Assembly: GCA_902462325.1 (NCBI GenBank)
Contig: CABQBF010000011.1
Coordinates: 1 to 32,161, forward strand
Direction of reading: 5' to 3'
DNA length: 32,161 bases
DNA from: an uncultured Peptococcaceae bacterium
GTDB lineage: Bacteria > Bacillota > Peptococcia > Peptococcales > Peptococcaceae
A model generated the notes under the pieces. That model searched no databases. It saw only the letters and a program-made list of their open reading frames with translations, and had not been told where the DNA came from. Shown piece after piece: positions 1-8,318 of the stretch (within the stretch, counting starts at the first letter, position 1; the number at the start of each line of letters is the position of its first letter). A program made the position numbers and the translations under genes.

Positions 1-108
1 TACACGTTTCATGACGCATTGGTGCCTTTCGCAGAAAGGCGGAAAATAATAATGAAAGAAGCATTGTCAACCATGCTAGAAGGATTATCGACACAGCAAT
101 GTGAGTAA
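1..108 (+). CDS. Possible C-terminal tail of an upstream gene
   Basis: Frame 1 is open from the window edge for 35 codons and ends in TAA at 106-108, with a peptide ending LSTQQCE. Frames 2 and 3 stop much earlier. An open frame of this length can arise by chance, and the last codons overlap the long hairpin at 69-124, so this may not be coding. No family can be recognised from so short a piece. Confidence 0.28.
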   Translation, partial: YTFHDALVPFAERRKIIMKEALSTMLEGLSTQQCE

Positions 109-124
109 TCCTTCTGGCATGGTT
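69..124 (+). terminator. Long hairpin, probable terminator of the gene to the left
   Basis: A 19-bp stem (69-87 with 106-124, one G-U pair) is capped by an inner CACA/TGTG stem (92-95/100-103) closing a GCAA tetraloop of the GNRA type. A weak T-rich stretch (TTTCTTT) follows. A smaller hairpin, GCCTTTC-GCA-GAAAGGC, lies just before it at 24-40. The poor T tract leaves room for a role other than termination. Confidence 0.5.
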
Positions 125-339
125 TCTTTGCATGGTATATGCTTCTTCAGTAAATTGCAATTGGAAAGAGTTGGCGAAGTTGTAGCAAATAGAGCCGCAT
201 ATAAAGCTAAAATTCATTAGATTTTTAAATGAAATTCTATGAACACAAAATAAAAATGCTTGCCAAATAAATTCTCATCATGTAAAATAATTTATAATCA
301 TTCTTATATGATAAAATAAAAAACAGGATGGGATGTAAG
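125..339 (+). promoter_or_regulatory. Leader/promoter region of the O-acetylation cassette
   Basis: An AT-rich non-coding stretch. A consensus -10 hexamer TATAAT lies at 293-298, about 42 bases before the chosen start of the MBOAT gene. No convincing -35 hexamer sits at 16-18 bases from it (TTGCCA at 260-265 is too far away). I see no other signal here. Confidence 0.4.
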
Positions 340-1740
340 ATGGTATTTTCAAATCTGATTTTTTTAGGTTTTTTTCTGCCGGTGGTGTTGGGCATTTATT
401 TTTTGGTTTATCATTTGCATGGCCGCATTAGCTGGCTCAATGGGATTTTGTTGGCAGCTTCGCTGTTTTTTTATGCTTGGGGGGAGCCGTTATGGATTTG
501 CGCCATGTTGCTTACAGCCACGCTGGATTATCATAACGGACGGCGCATGGATCGTTATCGGGGCCAATGGCAGGCGAAAGCGGCACTGTGGGGCTCGATA
601 GTGTTTGACTTGGGCGTGTTGTTTTGCTTTAAATATTTGGGCTTTGCGGTGGAAGTGGCAAACGGTTTATTGCCAGTAACCTTACCGGTGCCGCAGATAG
701 AAATGCCTATCGGTATTTCCTTCTACACCTTTCAGTCGCTGTCCTATTTGCTGGATTTGTATTGGGGTAAGGTGGAAGTACAGCGCAAGTACAGCAATTA
801 TTTGCTGTATATCGCCATGTTTCCTCAATTGGTGGCGGGTCCTATTGTGCGCTATGCCGATATTGCCCAACAGCTGGAACGGCGAGTTATAACGCTGGCA
901 GGCTTTCAACAGGGCGTTTCGCGGTTTGTCTGCGGTTTGAGCAAAAAGGTAATTTTAGCCAACTATGCCGGAGAAGCGGCGGCGCTGTTGCTGGACGGTA
1001 ATGTGGGGCAGCTTTCTGTGGCGGGCGCCTGGTTGGGTATCTTACTGTACGCCTTTCAGATTTATTTCGACTTTTCTGGCTATTCGGATATGGCCATTGG
1101 CTTGGGTCGTATGTTTGGCTTTCGCTACCACGAAAATTTTCGATATCCCTATCTGTCCACTTCTGTGACTGATTTTTGGCGGCGCTGGCATATCTCGCTG
1201 GGCTTTTTCTTTCGAGATTATGTGTATATCCCCTTAGGCGGCAACCGGCGGCATCAGCTGCGCAATATTCTGATCGTGTGGGCCCTGACTGGTTTGTGGC
1301 ACGGCGCTAGCTGGAATTTTGTGGCCTGGGGCTTGTATTACGGCTGTATGCTGCTGATAGAGAAAAAATTTTTATTGGGGTGTTTGCGGGAGCATCGGCT
1401 GTTGGGCTGGTGCTGTACGGCAGTGGTGGTTTTATGGGGTTGGGCGCTCTTTTATTATACCGATTGGGCGCAGCTACAACAATTTTTATTGGCCTTTCTG
1501 GGCTTACGGCCCGGTATTGCGCTGTGGGATTTGCGGGCGGTTAGCGTTGTGCAGCAATATTTTTGGCTGCTGCCGGTGCTGGCTGTAGGCGCTACCCATT
1601 ATCCGGCGCGGCTTTGGCAGCGTTTGCAGCTTGGACGGCTGCCTGGAGTAAACTTCACCGGTCTTTTGGCACTGGGCTTATTGTGTGTGGTGCTGCTGGT
1701 GGGGCAGAGCTATAATCCTTTTCTTTATTTTCGGTTTTAG
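340..1740 (+). CDS. MBOAT-family O-acyltransferase (AlgI-like)
   Basis: Membrane-bound O-acyltransferase of the AlgI/PatA/DltB type. Such proteins pass an acyl group, usually acetyl, across the membrane for modification of an exported polysaccharide or wall polymer. The protein is 466 aa with many hydrophobic segments. It carries the family block FWRRWHISLG with His284, followed by RDYVYIPLGGNRR, and the core motif LWHGASWNF with the catalytic-type His321. An in-frame ATG exists at 328, but the start at 340 gives the family N-terminus MVFSNLIFLGFFLPVVL and has GGATGGGA at a good distance. The next gene begins 12 bases after the stop, so the two form one transcription unit. No glycosyltransferase or polymer synthesis gene is nearby, so the acceptor is unknown. 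Confidence 0.9.
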   Translation: MVFSNLIFLGFFLPVVLGIYFLVYHLHGRISWLNGILLAASLFFYAWGEPLWICAMLLTATLDYHNGRRMDRYRGQWQAKAALWGSIVFDLGVLFCFKYLGFAVEVANGLLPVTLPVPQIEMPIGISFYTFQSLSYLLDLYWGKVEVQRKYSNYLLYIAMFPQLVAGPIVRYADIAQQLERRVITLAGFQQGVSRFVCGLSKKVILANYAGEAAALLLDGNVGQLSVAGAWLGILLYAFQIYFDFSGYSDMAIGLGRMFGFRYHENFRYPYLSTSVTDFWRRWHISLGFFFRDYVYIPLGGNRRHQLRNILIVWALTGLWHGASWNFVAWGLYYGCMLLIEKKFLLGCLREHRLLGWCCTAVVVLWGWALFYYTDWAQLQQFLLAFLGLRPGIALWDLRAVSVVQQYFWLLPVLAVGATHYPARLWQRLQLGRLPGVNFTGLLALGLLCVVLLVGQSYNPFLYFRF

Positions 1741-1752
1741 GCGGTGGGTGTG

Positions 1753-2982
1753 ATGATGAACAAGACTGAGATTTTAAGCGGTTTTCTTGTGCTGGCGTTA
1801 TGCTGCACAGGCTTGGATATCGGGGCATTCTTTAGCGAACAGACGGTGTCCCGGCAGGAAAACCGCACGCTGCAGGTCAAGCCACAGCTTTCGGTGCAGA
1901 GCTATCTTTCCGGCGATTATTTCCGTCAGTGGGAGGAGTATCTTAGCGATCATGTGCCGGGCAGAGCGCTGTTTCTGCAGGTGGCGGGAACGGTAGAGCA
2001 GACTATGGCTTACAGTGGGAAGGATGTTTCGGCGCAGATTGTGGAAACCACTGCCGATGTGGGGGTGCAGCAGGGCGCTCAGGCAGCACAGAACGGGGCC
2101 AAGCAGGAGCTGCTGGTTTTGGAGGATCGTTTGTTGGAGCTGTATCACTATGACAGTCAGGCCTGCGACAGCTATGTCCGGGCGGTCAATGCCTATGCCG
2201 ATTGGCTGCCGGAACAGATAAACATGTATCACATGCTGGTGCCTATGCGGATTGCCTTTGAGAAACAGCAATACCGGCAGTTGTCGGATAACCAGCAGCA
2301 GGCCATTGGGCAGGTATACGGGCAGTTGGACAGCCGCATCAGGACCATTGATGTGTATACACGGCTGGAGCAGCACCAGGCAGAGCCTGTTTATTTCCGC
2401 ACCGACCATCATTGGACGGCGTTGGGCGCGTATTATGGCGCTCAGGCATTTGCCGAAGCGGCAGGCATAACGCTGCCGGCGCTGGAGCAATATGAAGTGC
2501 ATACCATGTCGGGCTATCTGGGCCAGTTGGGGCGTAACCATCTCACACCACAGTTAGAGCAGCATCCTGAAGATGTGGTTTATTATGTGAGATCGGGGCA
2601 TCACAATCGGGCGACCATGTATTATTATGAGGACGGGCAGAAAAAATCCTTTCAAGCGCCTATGCTGAATGAAAACTTCAACGCCGGGAAAGCCGACTAT
2701 GGCATCTTTATCAGCGGCGATTATCCTTATACGGTGGTGGAGGGAGATGCCAAAAACGGCCGGGTGCTGGCTGTGGTAAAGGATTCCTACGGCAATGCGT
2801 TGGTGCCATGGCTGGCGGCAGGCTATGAAACCATCGTGGCCATTGATCCGCGTACCTGTCAGGAGGACTTGGCCCAACTATTGACACAATACGGCGTGAC
2901 CGATTTTCTGTTGTTGGATTATGTGAAAGTGACAGCAACAACGGCTTATGGGTCTATGTTGGAAGCATTGATGAATGAATAG
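1753..2982 (+). CDS. DHHW-family protein (AlgJ/AlgX-like acetylation partner)
   Basis: 409-aa protein with one N-terminal hydrophobic segment (about residues 6-25), probably a membrane anchor or uncleaved signal, leaving the rest outside the membrane. It has the signature D218-H-H-W221 in TDHHWTALGAYYG and a later KDSYGN block with Ser345. Together these match the Asp/His and Ser of the SGNH-like AlgJ/AlgX fold that completes O-acetyl transfer. It follows the MBOAT gene by 12 bases, the usual pairing. GTG at 1744 and ATG at 1756 are alternative starts; GGTGGG just upstream favours 1753 or 1756. Family assignment is firm; the acceptor polymer is unknown. Confidence 0.85.
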   Translation: MMNKTEILSGFLVLALCCTGLDIGAFFSEQTVSRQENRTLQVKPQLSVQSYLSGDYFRQWEEYLSDHVPGRALFLQVAGTVEQTMAYSGKDVSAQIVETTADVGVQQGAQAAQNGAKQELLVLEDRLLELYHYDSQACDSYVRAVNAYADWLPEQINMYHMLVPMRIAFEKQQYRQLSDNQQQAIGQVYGQLDSRIRTIDVYTRLEQHQAEPVYFRTDHHWTALGAYYGAQAFAEAAGITLPALEQYEVHTMSGYLGQLGRNHLTPQLEQHPEDVVYYVRSGHHNRATMYYYEDGQKKSFQAPMLNENFNAGKADYGIFISGDYPYTVVEGDAKNGRVLAVVKDSYGNALVPWLAAGYETIVAIDPRTCQEDLAQLLTQYGVTDFLLLDYVKVTATTAYGSMLEALMNE

Positions 2983-3011
2983 TGATAAGATAAGTAGATG
3001 CCATGCAGGCA

Positions 3012-3127
3012 TAAAAATCTCCCGCAATCGGCTATAGCCGCGCTGCGGGAGGTTTTGTGTTGCAAAGATAATCTAGTTCGACGTTTTGTATCAGTTTTCG
3101 AGAAAGAAATGGCTGGTGGGAAATGTC
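3012..3127. repeat. 116-bp direct repeat, copy 1
   Basis: Matches 9818-9933 over 116 bases with five substitutions (at 3018, 3079, 3081, 3116 and 3124) and no gaps, in the same orientation. The left part is a nested hairpin that can work as a terminator; the right 75 bases carry no obvious gene. It begins 30 bases after the DHHW gene stop and ends 12 bases from the LysR stop codon. No transposase, clear terminal inverted repeats or target duplication are seen. Confidence 0.9.
3018..3056. terminator. Terminator hairpin inside repeat copy 1
   Basis: Stem CTCCCGCA (3019-3026) with TGCGGGAG (3044-3051) encloses a second stem CGGC/GCCG (3029-3032/3037-3040) around a TATA loop. TTTT follows on the plus strand, and five T follow on the minus strand (complement of 3013-3017). 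It can therefore stop both the O-acetylation operon and the convergent LysR gene. Confidence 0.75.
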
Positions 3128-3139
3128 GTTATTATTTTG

Positions 3140-4087
3140 CTAGCAATTTAAAAATTTTTCTTCCAATTGGGCAAAGGCTTCCTGAATGGCAGATACAACA
3201 ATTTTTTCAGCAGTCGAGATTTGCGCTTCAGCAGGAAACAGTAAATAGTAAATCATGGACATGGGGTACCCAGCGATTGGCAGTTGTATAATTTGTCCAT
3301 TTTTAAATAAGGGAGAATCGGAAAGCAGTAAACGGCTGGCCAATGCTGTACAAGCATCATCTGCTACCATATTTAAAATTAAATCAGAAGTACTCATGGT
3401 ATAGGTTTGGGTAGCAGAAAAATATTTCAGAATAGCATGGTATCCAAACTTTTTATCAACATTCGGATAGAATAACATCGGCAATGCGTGGAGTTCTTCC
3501 GGCTGTAAGTATTTCCGCTGGGCGAAAGGATTGTTGCCGCTGACAAACAAGGCCATGGTGTCTACGTTAATACAGCAGTAATTCCAAACTGCATCATCAG
3601 CAAATCGTGTTTCAAAAGTGTGCTGTTCTTCTTCAGTTAATGGTCCCAGAAAAATACGAGAAGTTGATTTTTTTAAGAGACTGAATAACTCCTCTAGAGA
3701 TGTCAACTGGGCTTCATGGAAATGAAGATGCAGATCAGGATATTGCTCTTGCAGGCGAACAAACAATCCTAAACGAAAGATTCGGGAGAAGATAGGTAAA
3801 TTGGTGATATGTACATGGCCACTGATTGCGGGCTGTTGTTCGGCTGTAAGGGTCCAAGTATCAACCAAATTGGAAATGGTTTGAATATCCTTTAGAATTT
3901 TTTGCCCCTGTGCTGTGGGCATTGTGCCTTGTTTAGAGCGCTCAAAAATTAAGTAACCCAAATCGTTTTCGATATTTTGCAAAATATACGATAAAGTAGA
4001 GTGCGCGATGAATAAATTTTGCGCTGCTTTATTGATGGAATGGCAGCGGTCAATTTCCAAGAGATAGCGCAAATGCTCTAAACGCAT
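3140..4087 (-). CDS. LysR-family transcriptional regulator, divergent from the oxidoreductase operon
   Basis: 315-aa LysR-type regulator. The N-terminal winged helix-turn-helix is clear (MRLEHLRYLLEIDRCHSIN, then KAAQNLFIAHSTLSYILQNI), and a substrate-binding-like effector domain follows. The frame is open for 64 more codons upstream, but 4087 is the family start and has GGGAGG seven bases before it; the extension would also cover the promoter and operator. It is transcribed away from the two flavin oxidoreductases, the classic arrangement for a LysR activator of its neighbour, with a good dyad between them. The inducer is presumably the substrate of the adjacent pathway (inference). Confidence 0.9.
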   Translation of the reverse strand: MRLEHLRYLLEIDRCHSINKAAQNLFIAHSTLSYILQNIENDLGYLIFERSKQGTMPTAQGQKILKDIQTISNLVDTWTLTAEQQPAISGHVHITNLPIFSRIFRLGLFVRLQEQYPDLHLHFHEAQLTSLEELFSLLKKSTSRIFLGPLTEEEQHTFETRFADDAVWNYCCINVDTMALFVSGNNPFAQRKYLQPEELHALPMLFYPNVDKKFGYHAILKYFSATQTYTMSTSDLILNMVADDACTALASRLLLSDSPLFKNGQIIQLPIAGYPMSMIYYLLFPAEAQISTAEKIVVSAIQEAFAQLEEKFLNC

Positions 4088-4123
4088 AATAAATCCTCCC
4101 ACGTAATCAATCACTATGAATTG

Positions 4124-4152
4124 AGTATAGAGCTTTTCTCTTGCTTTGTCTA
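4124..4152 (-). promoter_or_regulatory. Promoter of the LysR gene
   Basis: On the minus strand, TAGACA (-35, 4147-4152) and TATACT (-10, 4124-4129) are separated by 17 bases. The expected start of transcription, near 4117, gives a 30-base leader before the LysR ATG at 4087. Confidence 0.65.
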
Positions 4153-4182
4153 CCCTGGGATTTTGAACAACGAATAAATGAG

Positions 4183-4203
4183 ATTGTCGAATTTTTCGAC
4201 AAT
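4183..4203. promoter_or_regulatory. Probable LysR operator (perfect inverted repeat)
   Basis: ATTGTCGAA (4183-4191) and TTCGACAAT (4195-4203) form a perfect 9-bp dyad around TTT. It contains the LysR-box pattern T-N11-A (T4187 to A4199). Its centre lies about 67 bases before the expected oxidoreductase transcription start, the usual place for a LysR recognition site, and about 76 bases before the LysR start. Confidence 0.75.
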
Positions 4204-4224
4204 AAGCATCCCGAAACTGTCTTC

Positions 4225-4253
4225 TATGCAAAAAAATCAAGCTTTTATATAAT
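4225..4253 (+). promoter_or_regulatory. Promoter of the oxidoreductase-permease operon
   Basis: A perfect -10, TATAAT, lies at 4248-4253. At 17 bases spacing the -35 region (4225-4230, TATGCA) is poor, which fits a promoter that needs an activator such as the divergent LysR protein. Confidence 0.6.
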
Positions 4254-4310
4254 ACATATACAAAGAAAGTATGAAACATATTGAAATAATTAATAGGGGA
4301 GCAAAGAACT

Positions 4311-6293
4311 ATGGAAAAAACGTTACGGCTTTATCAGGAAAAGTATCCGCATCTATTCCAGAAATTAATAGTGGGTAGAAAAACATTAAAAAATCGTATT
4401 GTGGCGGCGCCCACTCACCACGGCATTACCACAGATCATCAGGATTTATTAAATGAACGGGGCGTTTTGGTTTACGGTGATCGAGCCAGAGGCGGAGCGG
4501 CCGTTGTAACCATCGGAGAGGGGAAAATTGATGCATTGAATAGCACCGCCCATGAAGGTCATGTGGATTGTTATAGTGAAAAAGCATTGCAAAGCTTGCA
4601 TTGGTATTCCACTTATGTCCATGCTTATGGCGCATTAGCATCTATTGAATTTAATCATTCTGGTCAGTTTGCATCTCCAAGGTTTAATGAAGGACATTTG
4701 GGACCTATGGGAGCTTCGGCATGCAGGATGCCTAATGGTATCTTATCTAGAGAAATGACAGAAGAAGATATGGAATTGGTGGCTGAAAACATTGCCAAAG
4801 CTTGTTTATTGGCAAAACGAGGCGGCTTGGATATGGCAATGTTGCACTATGGCCATGGCTGGTTGTTTGGAGGCTTTTTATCGCCGATGTTTAATCATCG
4901 TACGGACAAATATGGCGGAAGTCTGGAAAATCGTGTACGTTTTCCAAGAATGGTGCTGCAGCATGTACGTCAGGCTGTCGGGAAGGACTTTTTGTTGGAA
5001 TTGCGGTTGAGCGGCGATGAGATGACGCCCAATGGTCTAAAAATTCAAGATACGGTTGAGATTGTAAAAATGTTAGAAGAATTTGTGGATATGGTGCATG
5101 TATCCAGCGGCACGCGGTTGGAACCGCTAACCAGAGGTTATATCGGCGCTGACCATTTTACTGAGCCAGGTCATAATGCGCCATTATCGGAGGCAATCAA
5201 AAAAGCTGGCGTAAAAATTCCAGTTGGTGTAGTTGGCAACATTAATAGTCCGGCGGTGGCAGAACGAATTCTGGCACAGGGACAGGCCGATTATGTGGTA
5301 ATGGCGAGAAACTTTATTGCAGATTTCGATTGGGCAGAGAAAGTACGGGCCGGGCGAGAGGAAGATATCCGTCCTTGTATCAAATGTTGCCGATGTGGCG
5401 ATTTATCTTTGGGAAAGGATGCTACCGGTGAAAGCACTTGTTCTGTTAATCCGTTATTTGGACACGGCGCTATGCGTAAAAATTTCCCACCGGCAACACG
5501 CCGTAAAAAAATTGTTGTCATTGGCGGTGGCGTAGCTGGTATGCAGGCGGCTTTGGAAGCCAGTGCAAGAGGTCATGAAGTGATTTTATATGAAAAAGAA
5601 TGGAAATTGGGCGGTCAGTTATTTTATGCCGATTATGTATGGTTTAAACGGGAAATGAAAGCGTTCCGGGAATATCTGATTCGTCAAGTGGAGAAAGCGC
5701 CGATTGCTGTCAAACTAGGGATAGAGGCTACGCCAGAGCAAGTTTATACAGAAGGTGCAGACGCAGTCATTGTGGCAGTAGGTGCGGAACCCTTCATTCC
5801 ACCGATTACTGGTGTGAACGGGAAAAATGTGATGACAGCGTTAGAGGTATTTGGCCATGAAGATTGCTTAGGTGACAGCGTTGTAATCATTGGCGGTGGT
5901 ATGGTCGGTTGTGAATTGTCCTTGCATTTGTCCAAGCATGATAAGCAGGTTACCATTTTAGAAATGGGCGAAGAATTGGCGCCAGAAGCAATCTTTACCG
6001 AGCGTGTCCGTACTTTGGATTTTATGCAGCGAGATCCACAGATTCATATTGAAACCGGTTTGCGTTGTACTGCGATTACTGAAATGGGCGTTGAAGCTGC
6101 TGACAGTGCAGGAAACATCAAAACTTTTACCGCTGATACTGTGATCCTTGCTTCTGGCATGCGATCCCGTACGCAAGTGCGCGATAGCTTTGAAGGCAGT
6201 GCCTATGATGTGATTGCCGTAGGGGACTGCAAAAAGGTCGGTACTGTTTTCGGCGCTGTTTCCACAGGTTTTGATGCTGCATTGATTTTATAG
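4311..6293 (+). CDS. FMN/FAD/4Fe-4S ene-reductase of the Old Yellow Enzyme / 2,4-dienoyl-CoA reductase family (first paralog)
   Basis: 660-aa flavoprotein built like FadH, enoate reductases and BaiCD/BaiH. Residues 1 to about 350 form an OYE-type TIM barrel that would hold FMN (LHYGHGWLFGGFLSP, His179/His182, then DKYGGSLENR). A cysteine cluster for a 4Fe-4S centre follows (C356, C359, C360, C362 and C377). The C-terminal FAD/NAD(P) domain has GGGVAG at 405-410 and GGGMVG at 528-533. The family reduces C=C bonds conjugated to a carbonyl using NAD(P)H. The OYE proton-donor Tyr position is Trp184, and the Cys spacing is C-x2-C-x2-C-x14-C. The SD GGGGAG lies nine bases upstream. It is co-transcribed with a paralog and a permease. 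The substrate (enoate, dienoyl-CoA, bile acid or other) is not decidable here. Confidence 0.9.
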   Translation: MEKTLRLYQEKYPHLFQKLIVGRKTLKNRIVAAPTHHGITTDHQDLLNERGVLVYGDRARGGAAVVTIGEGKIDALNSTAHEGHVDCYSEKALQSLHWYSTYVHAYGALASIEFNHSGQFASPRFNEGHLGPMGASACRMPNGILSREMTEEDMELVAENIAKACLLAKRGGLDMAMLHYGHGWLFGGFLSPMFNHRTDKYGGSLENRVRFPRMVLQHVRQAVGKDFLLELRLSGDEMTPNGLKIQDTVEIVKMLEEFVDMVHVSSGTRLEPLTRGYIGADHFTEPGHNAPLSEAIKKAGVKIPVGVVGNINSPAVAERILAQGQADYVVMARNFIADFDWAEKVRAGREEDIRPCIKCCRCGDLSLGKDATGESTCSVNPLFGHGAMRKNFPPATRRKKIVVIGGGVAGMQAALEASARGHEVILYEKEWKLGGQLFYADYVWFKREMKAFREYLIRQVEKAPIAVKLGIEATPEQVYTEGADAVIVAVGAEPFIPPITGVNGKNVMTALEVFGHEDCLGDSVVIIGGGMVGCELSLHLSKHDKQVTILEMGEELAPEAIFTERVRTLDFMQRDPQIHIETGLRCTAITEMGVEAADSAGNIKTFTADTVILASGMRSRTQVRDSFEGSAYDVIAVGDCKKVGTVFGAVSTGFDAALIL

Positions 6294-6306
6294 AGAAAGG
6301 TATGGA

Positions 6307-8301
6307 ATGATTATGAAACCAATTTACAAAGAAAAATATCCACATTTGTTTGAACCGTTGGTTGTAGGAAAAAATCAAATTGAATTTAAAAACAGAGTCT
6401 TTACTGCGCCTATGGGTTGTCCATTGGCACAAGGTACAGATGGCGCTTTAAATGATTTTGGCGTCAACTTGTACGGTGATTTTGCCAAAGGCGGCTTCGG
6501 CTTGGTGCAGGCGAAAGTTGTAATCCCTATGTTGGAAAATAACGGACGCTCCTTGAGTTTAGCCAATGAAGATAAGTTTATGAGTTGTCATTTTCTCAAT
6601 CAGTACGCCCATCTTTATGGCGCAAAAACTGGCTGTGAAATTTATCATCAAGGTGCTTGGATGAAACCGGGAGCTGGCAGAAAAATCATGAGTGCCAGTG
6701 CGTTGACAATGCCGGGCGGCATAGAGGTGCAAGCCATGACACCAGATGATATGGAAGAAGTGGCAGACATGTATGCGGAAGCGGCAGTTTTGGTAAAACG
6801 CAGTGGGTTTGATTTAATCTGTCTGCATTTTGCCCACGGCTGGCTGATGTCCAGTTTCCTTTCTCCGTTGTTTAATAAACGAACCGATGCCTATGGCGGC
6901 AGTGTGGAAAACCGCATGCGTTTTCCACGTATGGTAGTGGAACGAATTCGACAAAAAGTAAGAGATACTTTATTAATAGATGTACGGCTCAGCGGTTCCG
7001 AAATGACACCAGGCGGGATTGAAATTGAAGAGGCTATTGAGCAGGTTAAAATGTTGGAGGATTTCATCGATATGGTACACATGACTTGCGGCAACCGGAT
7101 GAATCCTGCCAGCCGGCCCGATATTTTTCCTAGTCATTATTTACCAGCTGGTCATAATGCACAGTATAGTGCAGCTGTGAAAAAAGCTGGCGTAAAAATT
7201 CCTGTTGGGGTAGTAGGTGGCGTGCATGACCCACAACTAGCCGAAAATCTTTTAGCAGAAGGAAAAGCCGATTATGTGTTGATGGCCAGACAGGCCAATG
7301 TAGATCCAAACTGGGTGGAAAAAGTCCGTCATGGGCAAGAAGGCGATGTCCGTCCATGTCTGCGTTGTAATTATTGTGTAGACACTGGACGACGAGGTGC
7401 GCTCAGCAAGTCTATCACCTTTGATGCCAGTGCAACCTATGATTTGAAATGTGCTATTAATCCTTTATATGGACAGGGCGCTTATAAAGCCAAAATCCCT
7501 ATGCCAACGGAGCAGAAAAAGGTGGCTGTCATTGGTGGCGGTGTAGCTGGTATGCAGGCAGCTCTAACAGCAGCACAGCAGGGTCATCAAGTTACTTTGT
7601 ATGAAAAGAGTGACAAATTAGGCGGCCAGTTATTTTTTGCTGACCATATGTGGTTTAAAGCAGAAGTAAAAAAATTTCGAGAATATTTGATCCGGCAGGT
7701 TCGTCAAGCTGGCGTGACGATTCAATTAGAAACTGAAGCTACTAGAGCCATGATGGAAACTGCCGACCCCGATGCAGTGATTGTAGCTGTGGGTGCAGTG
7801 CCGGTTGTACCACCAATTCCCGGTGTAAATAACAAAAATGTTATGCAGGCAGTAGATGTTTTGGGCCATGAGGAGCAGGTCGGCAAGAAAGTTGTTATTA
7901 TTGGCGGCGGTTCTATGGGTTGTGAAACAGCAATCCATTTGGGTGGCAAAGACCATGAAACCTTGGTAGTGGAAATGGGTGAAAATATTGCCGGTAATGC
8001 GCAGTTCAGCCAGCGTATGCACATTATGCGTTATATGGAACAGGCAGGTGTGCAATATCAGACCGGTTTACGTTGTGTAGAAATCACGGAAACGGGCGTA
8101 TGGTTGGAGAATATGCAACAGGAAAAAAGATTTATCGCAGCAGATACCGTTGTATTATCTGTCGGTAACCGCGCCTTGGAAGACGTTCGCGATCAGTTCA
8201 AGGATGTAGCTTTTGATGTCATACATGTAGGCGATTGTCTGAAAGCTGCCGATATTTGCACAGCAGTGCATACTGGATTTGATGCAGCGATGCGTTTATA
8301 G
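6307..8301 (+). CDS. FMN/FAD/4Fe-4S ene-reductase of the Old Yellow Enzyme family (second paralog)
   Basis: 664-aa paralog of the preceding gene with the same layout and long identical stretches. The OYE barrel has LHFAHGWLMSSFLSP with His174, His177 and Trp179. The iron-sulfur cysteines are C351, C354, C357 and C382, the last after 24 residues instead of 14. GGGVAG lies at 410-415, with a second GGGSMG nucleotide site later. It starts 13 bases after the first paralog's stop, with AAAGG as SD; ATG at 6313 is an alternative start. Two diverged copies in one operon could act on different bonds or isomers of one substrate, as BaiCD and BaiH do in bile-acid dehydroxylation, or form a hetero-oligomer. 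Both are inferences. Confidence 0.9.
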   Translation: MIMKPIYKEKYPHLFEPLVVGKNQIEFKNRVFTAPMGCPLAQGTDGALNDFGVNLYGDFAKGGFGLVQAKVVIPMLENNGRSLSLANEDKFMSCHFLNQYAHLYGAKTGCEIYHQGAWMKPGAGRKIMSASALTMPGGIEVQAMTPDDMEEVADMYAEAAVLVKRSGFDLICLHFAHGWLMSSFLSPLFNKRTDAYGGSVENRMRFPRMVVERIRQKVRDTLLIDVRLSGSEMTPGGIEIEEAIEQVKMLEDFIDMVHMTCGNRMNPASRPDIFPSHYLPAGHNAQYSAAVKKAGVKIPVGVVGGVHDPQLAENLLAEGKADYVLMARQANVDPNWVEKVRHGQEGDVRPCLRCNYCVDTGRRGALSKSITFDASATYDLKCAINPLYGQGAYKAKIPMPTEQKKVAVIGGGVAGMQAALTAAQQGHQVTLYEKSDKLGGQLFFADHMWFKAEVKKFREYLIRQVRQAGVTIQLETEATRAMMETADPDAVIVAVGAVPVVPPIPGVNNKNVMQAVDVLGHEEQVGKKVVIIGGGSMGCETAIHLGGKDHETLVVEMGENIAGNAQFSQRMHIMRYMEQAGVQYQTGLRCVEITETGVWLENMQQEKRFIAADTVVLSVGNRALEDVRDQFKDVAFDVIHVGDCLKAADICTAVHTGFDAAMRL

Positions 8302-8318
8302 GAAAGGGTGTGAGATAC

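Noticed and set aside
1798..2541. 247-codon open frame antisense to the DHHW gene
   Set aside because: Its composition is that of a shadow frame; the plus-strand frame carries the conserved motifs.
2998..3291. 97-codon open frame through repeat copy 1
   Set aside because: It runs through a terminator hairpin and into the 3' end of the LysR gene, and the start has no RBS.
4088..4279. 64-residue N-terminal extension of the LysR gene at 3140-4087
   Set aside because: It would cover the LysR promoter and part of the shared operator; the family start with a good RBS is at 4087.
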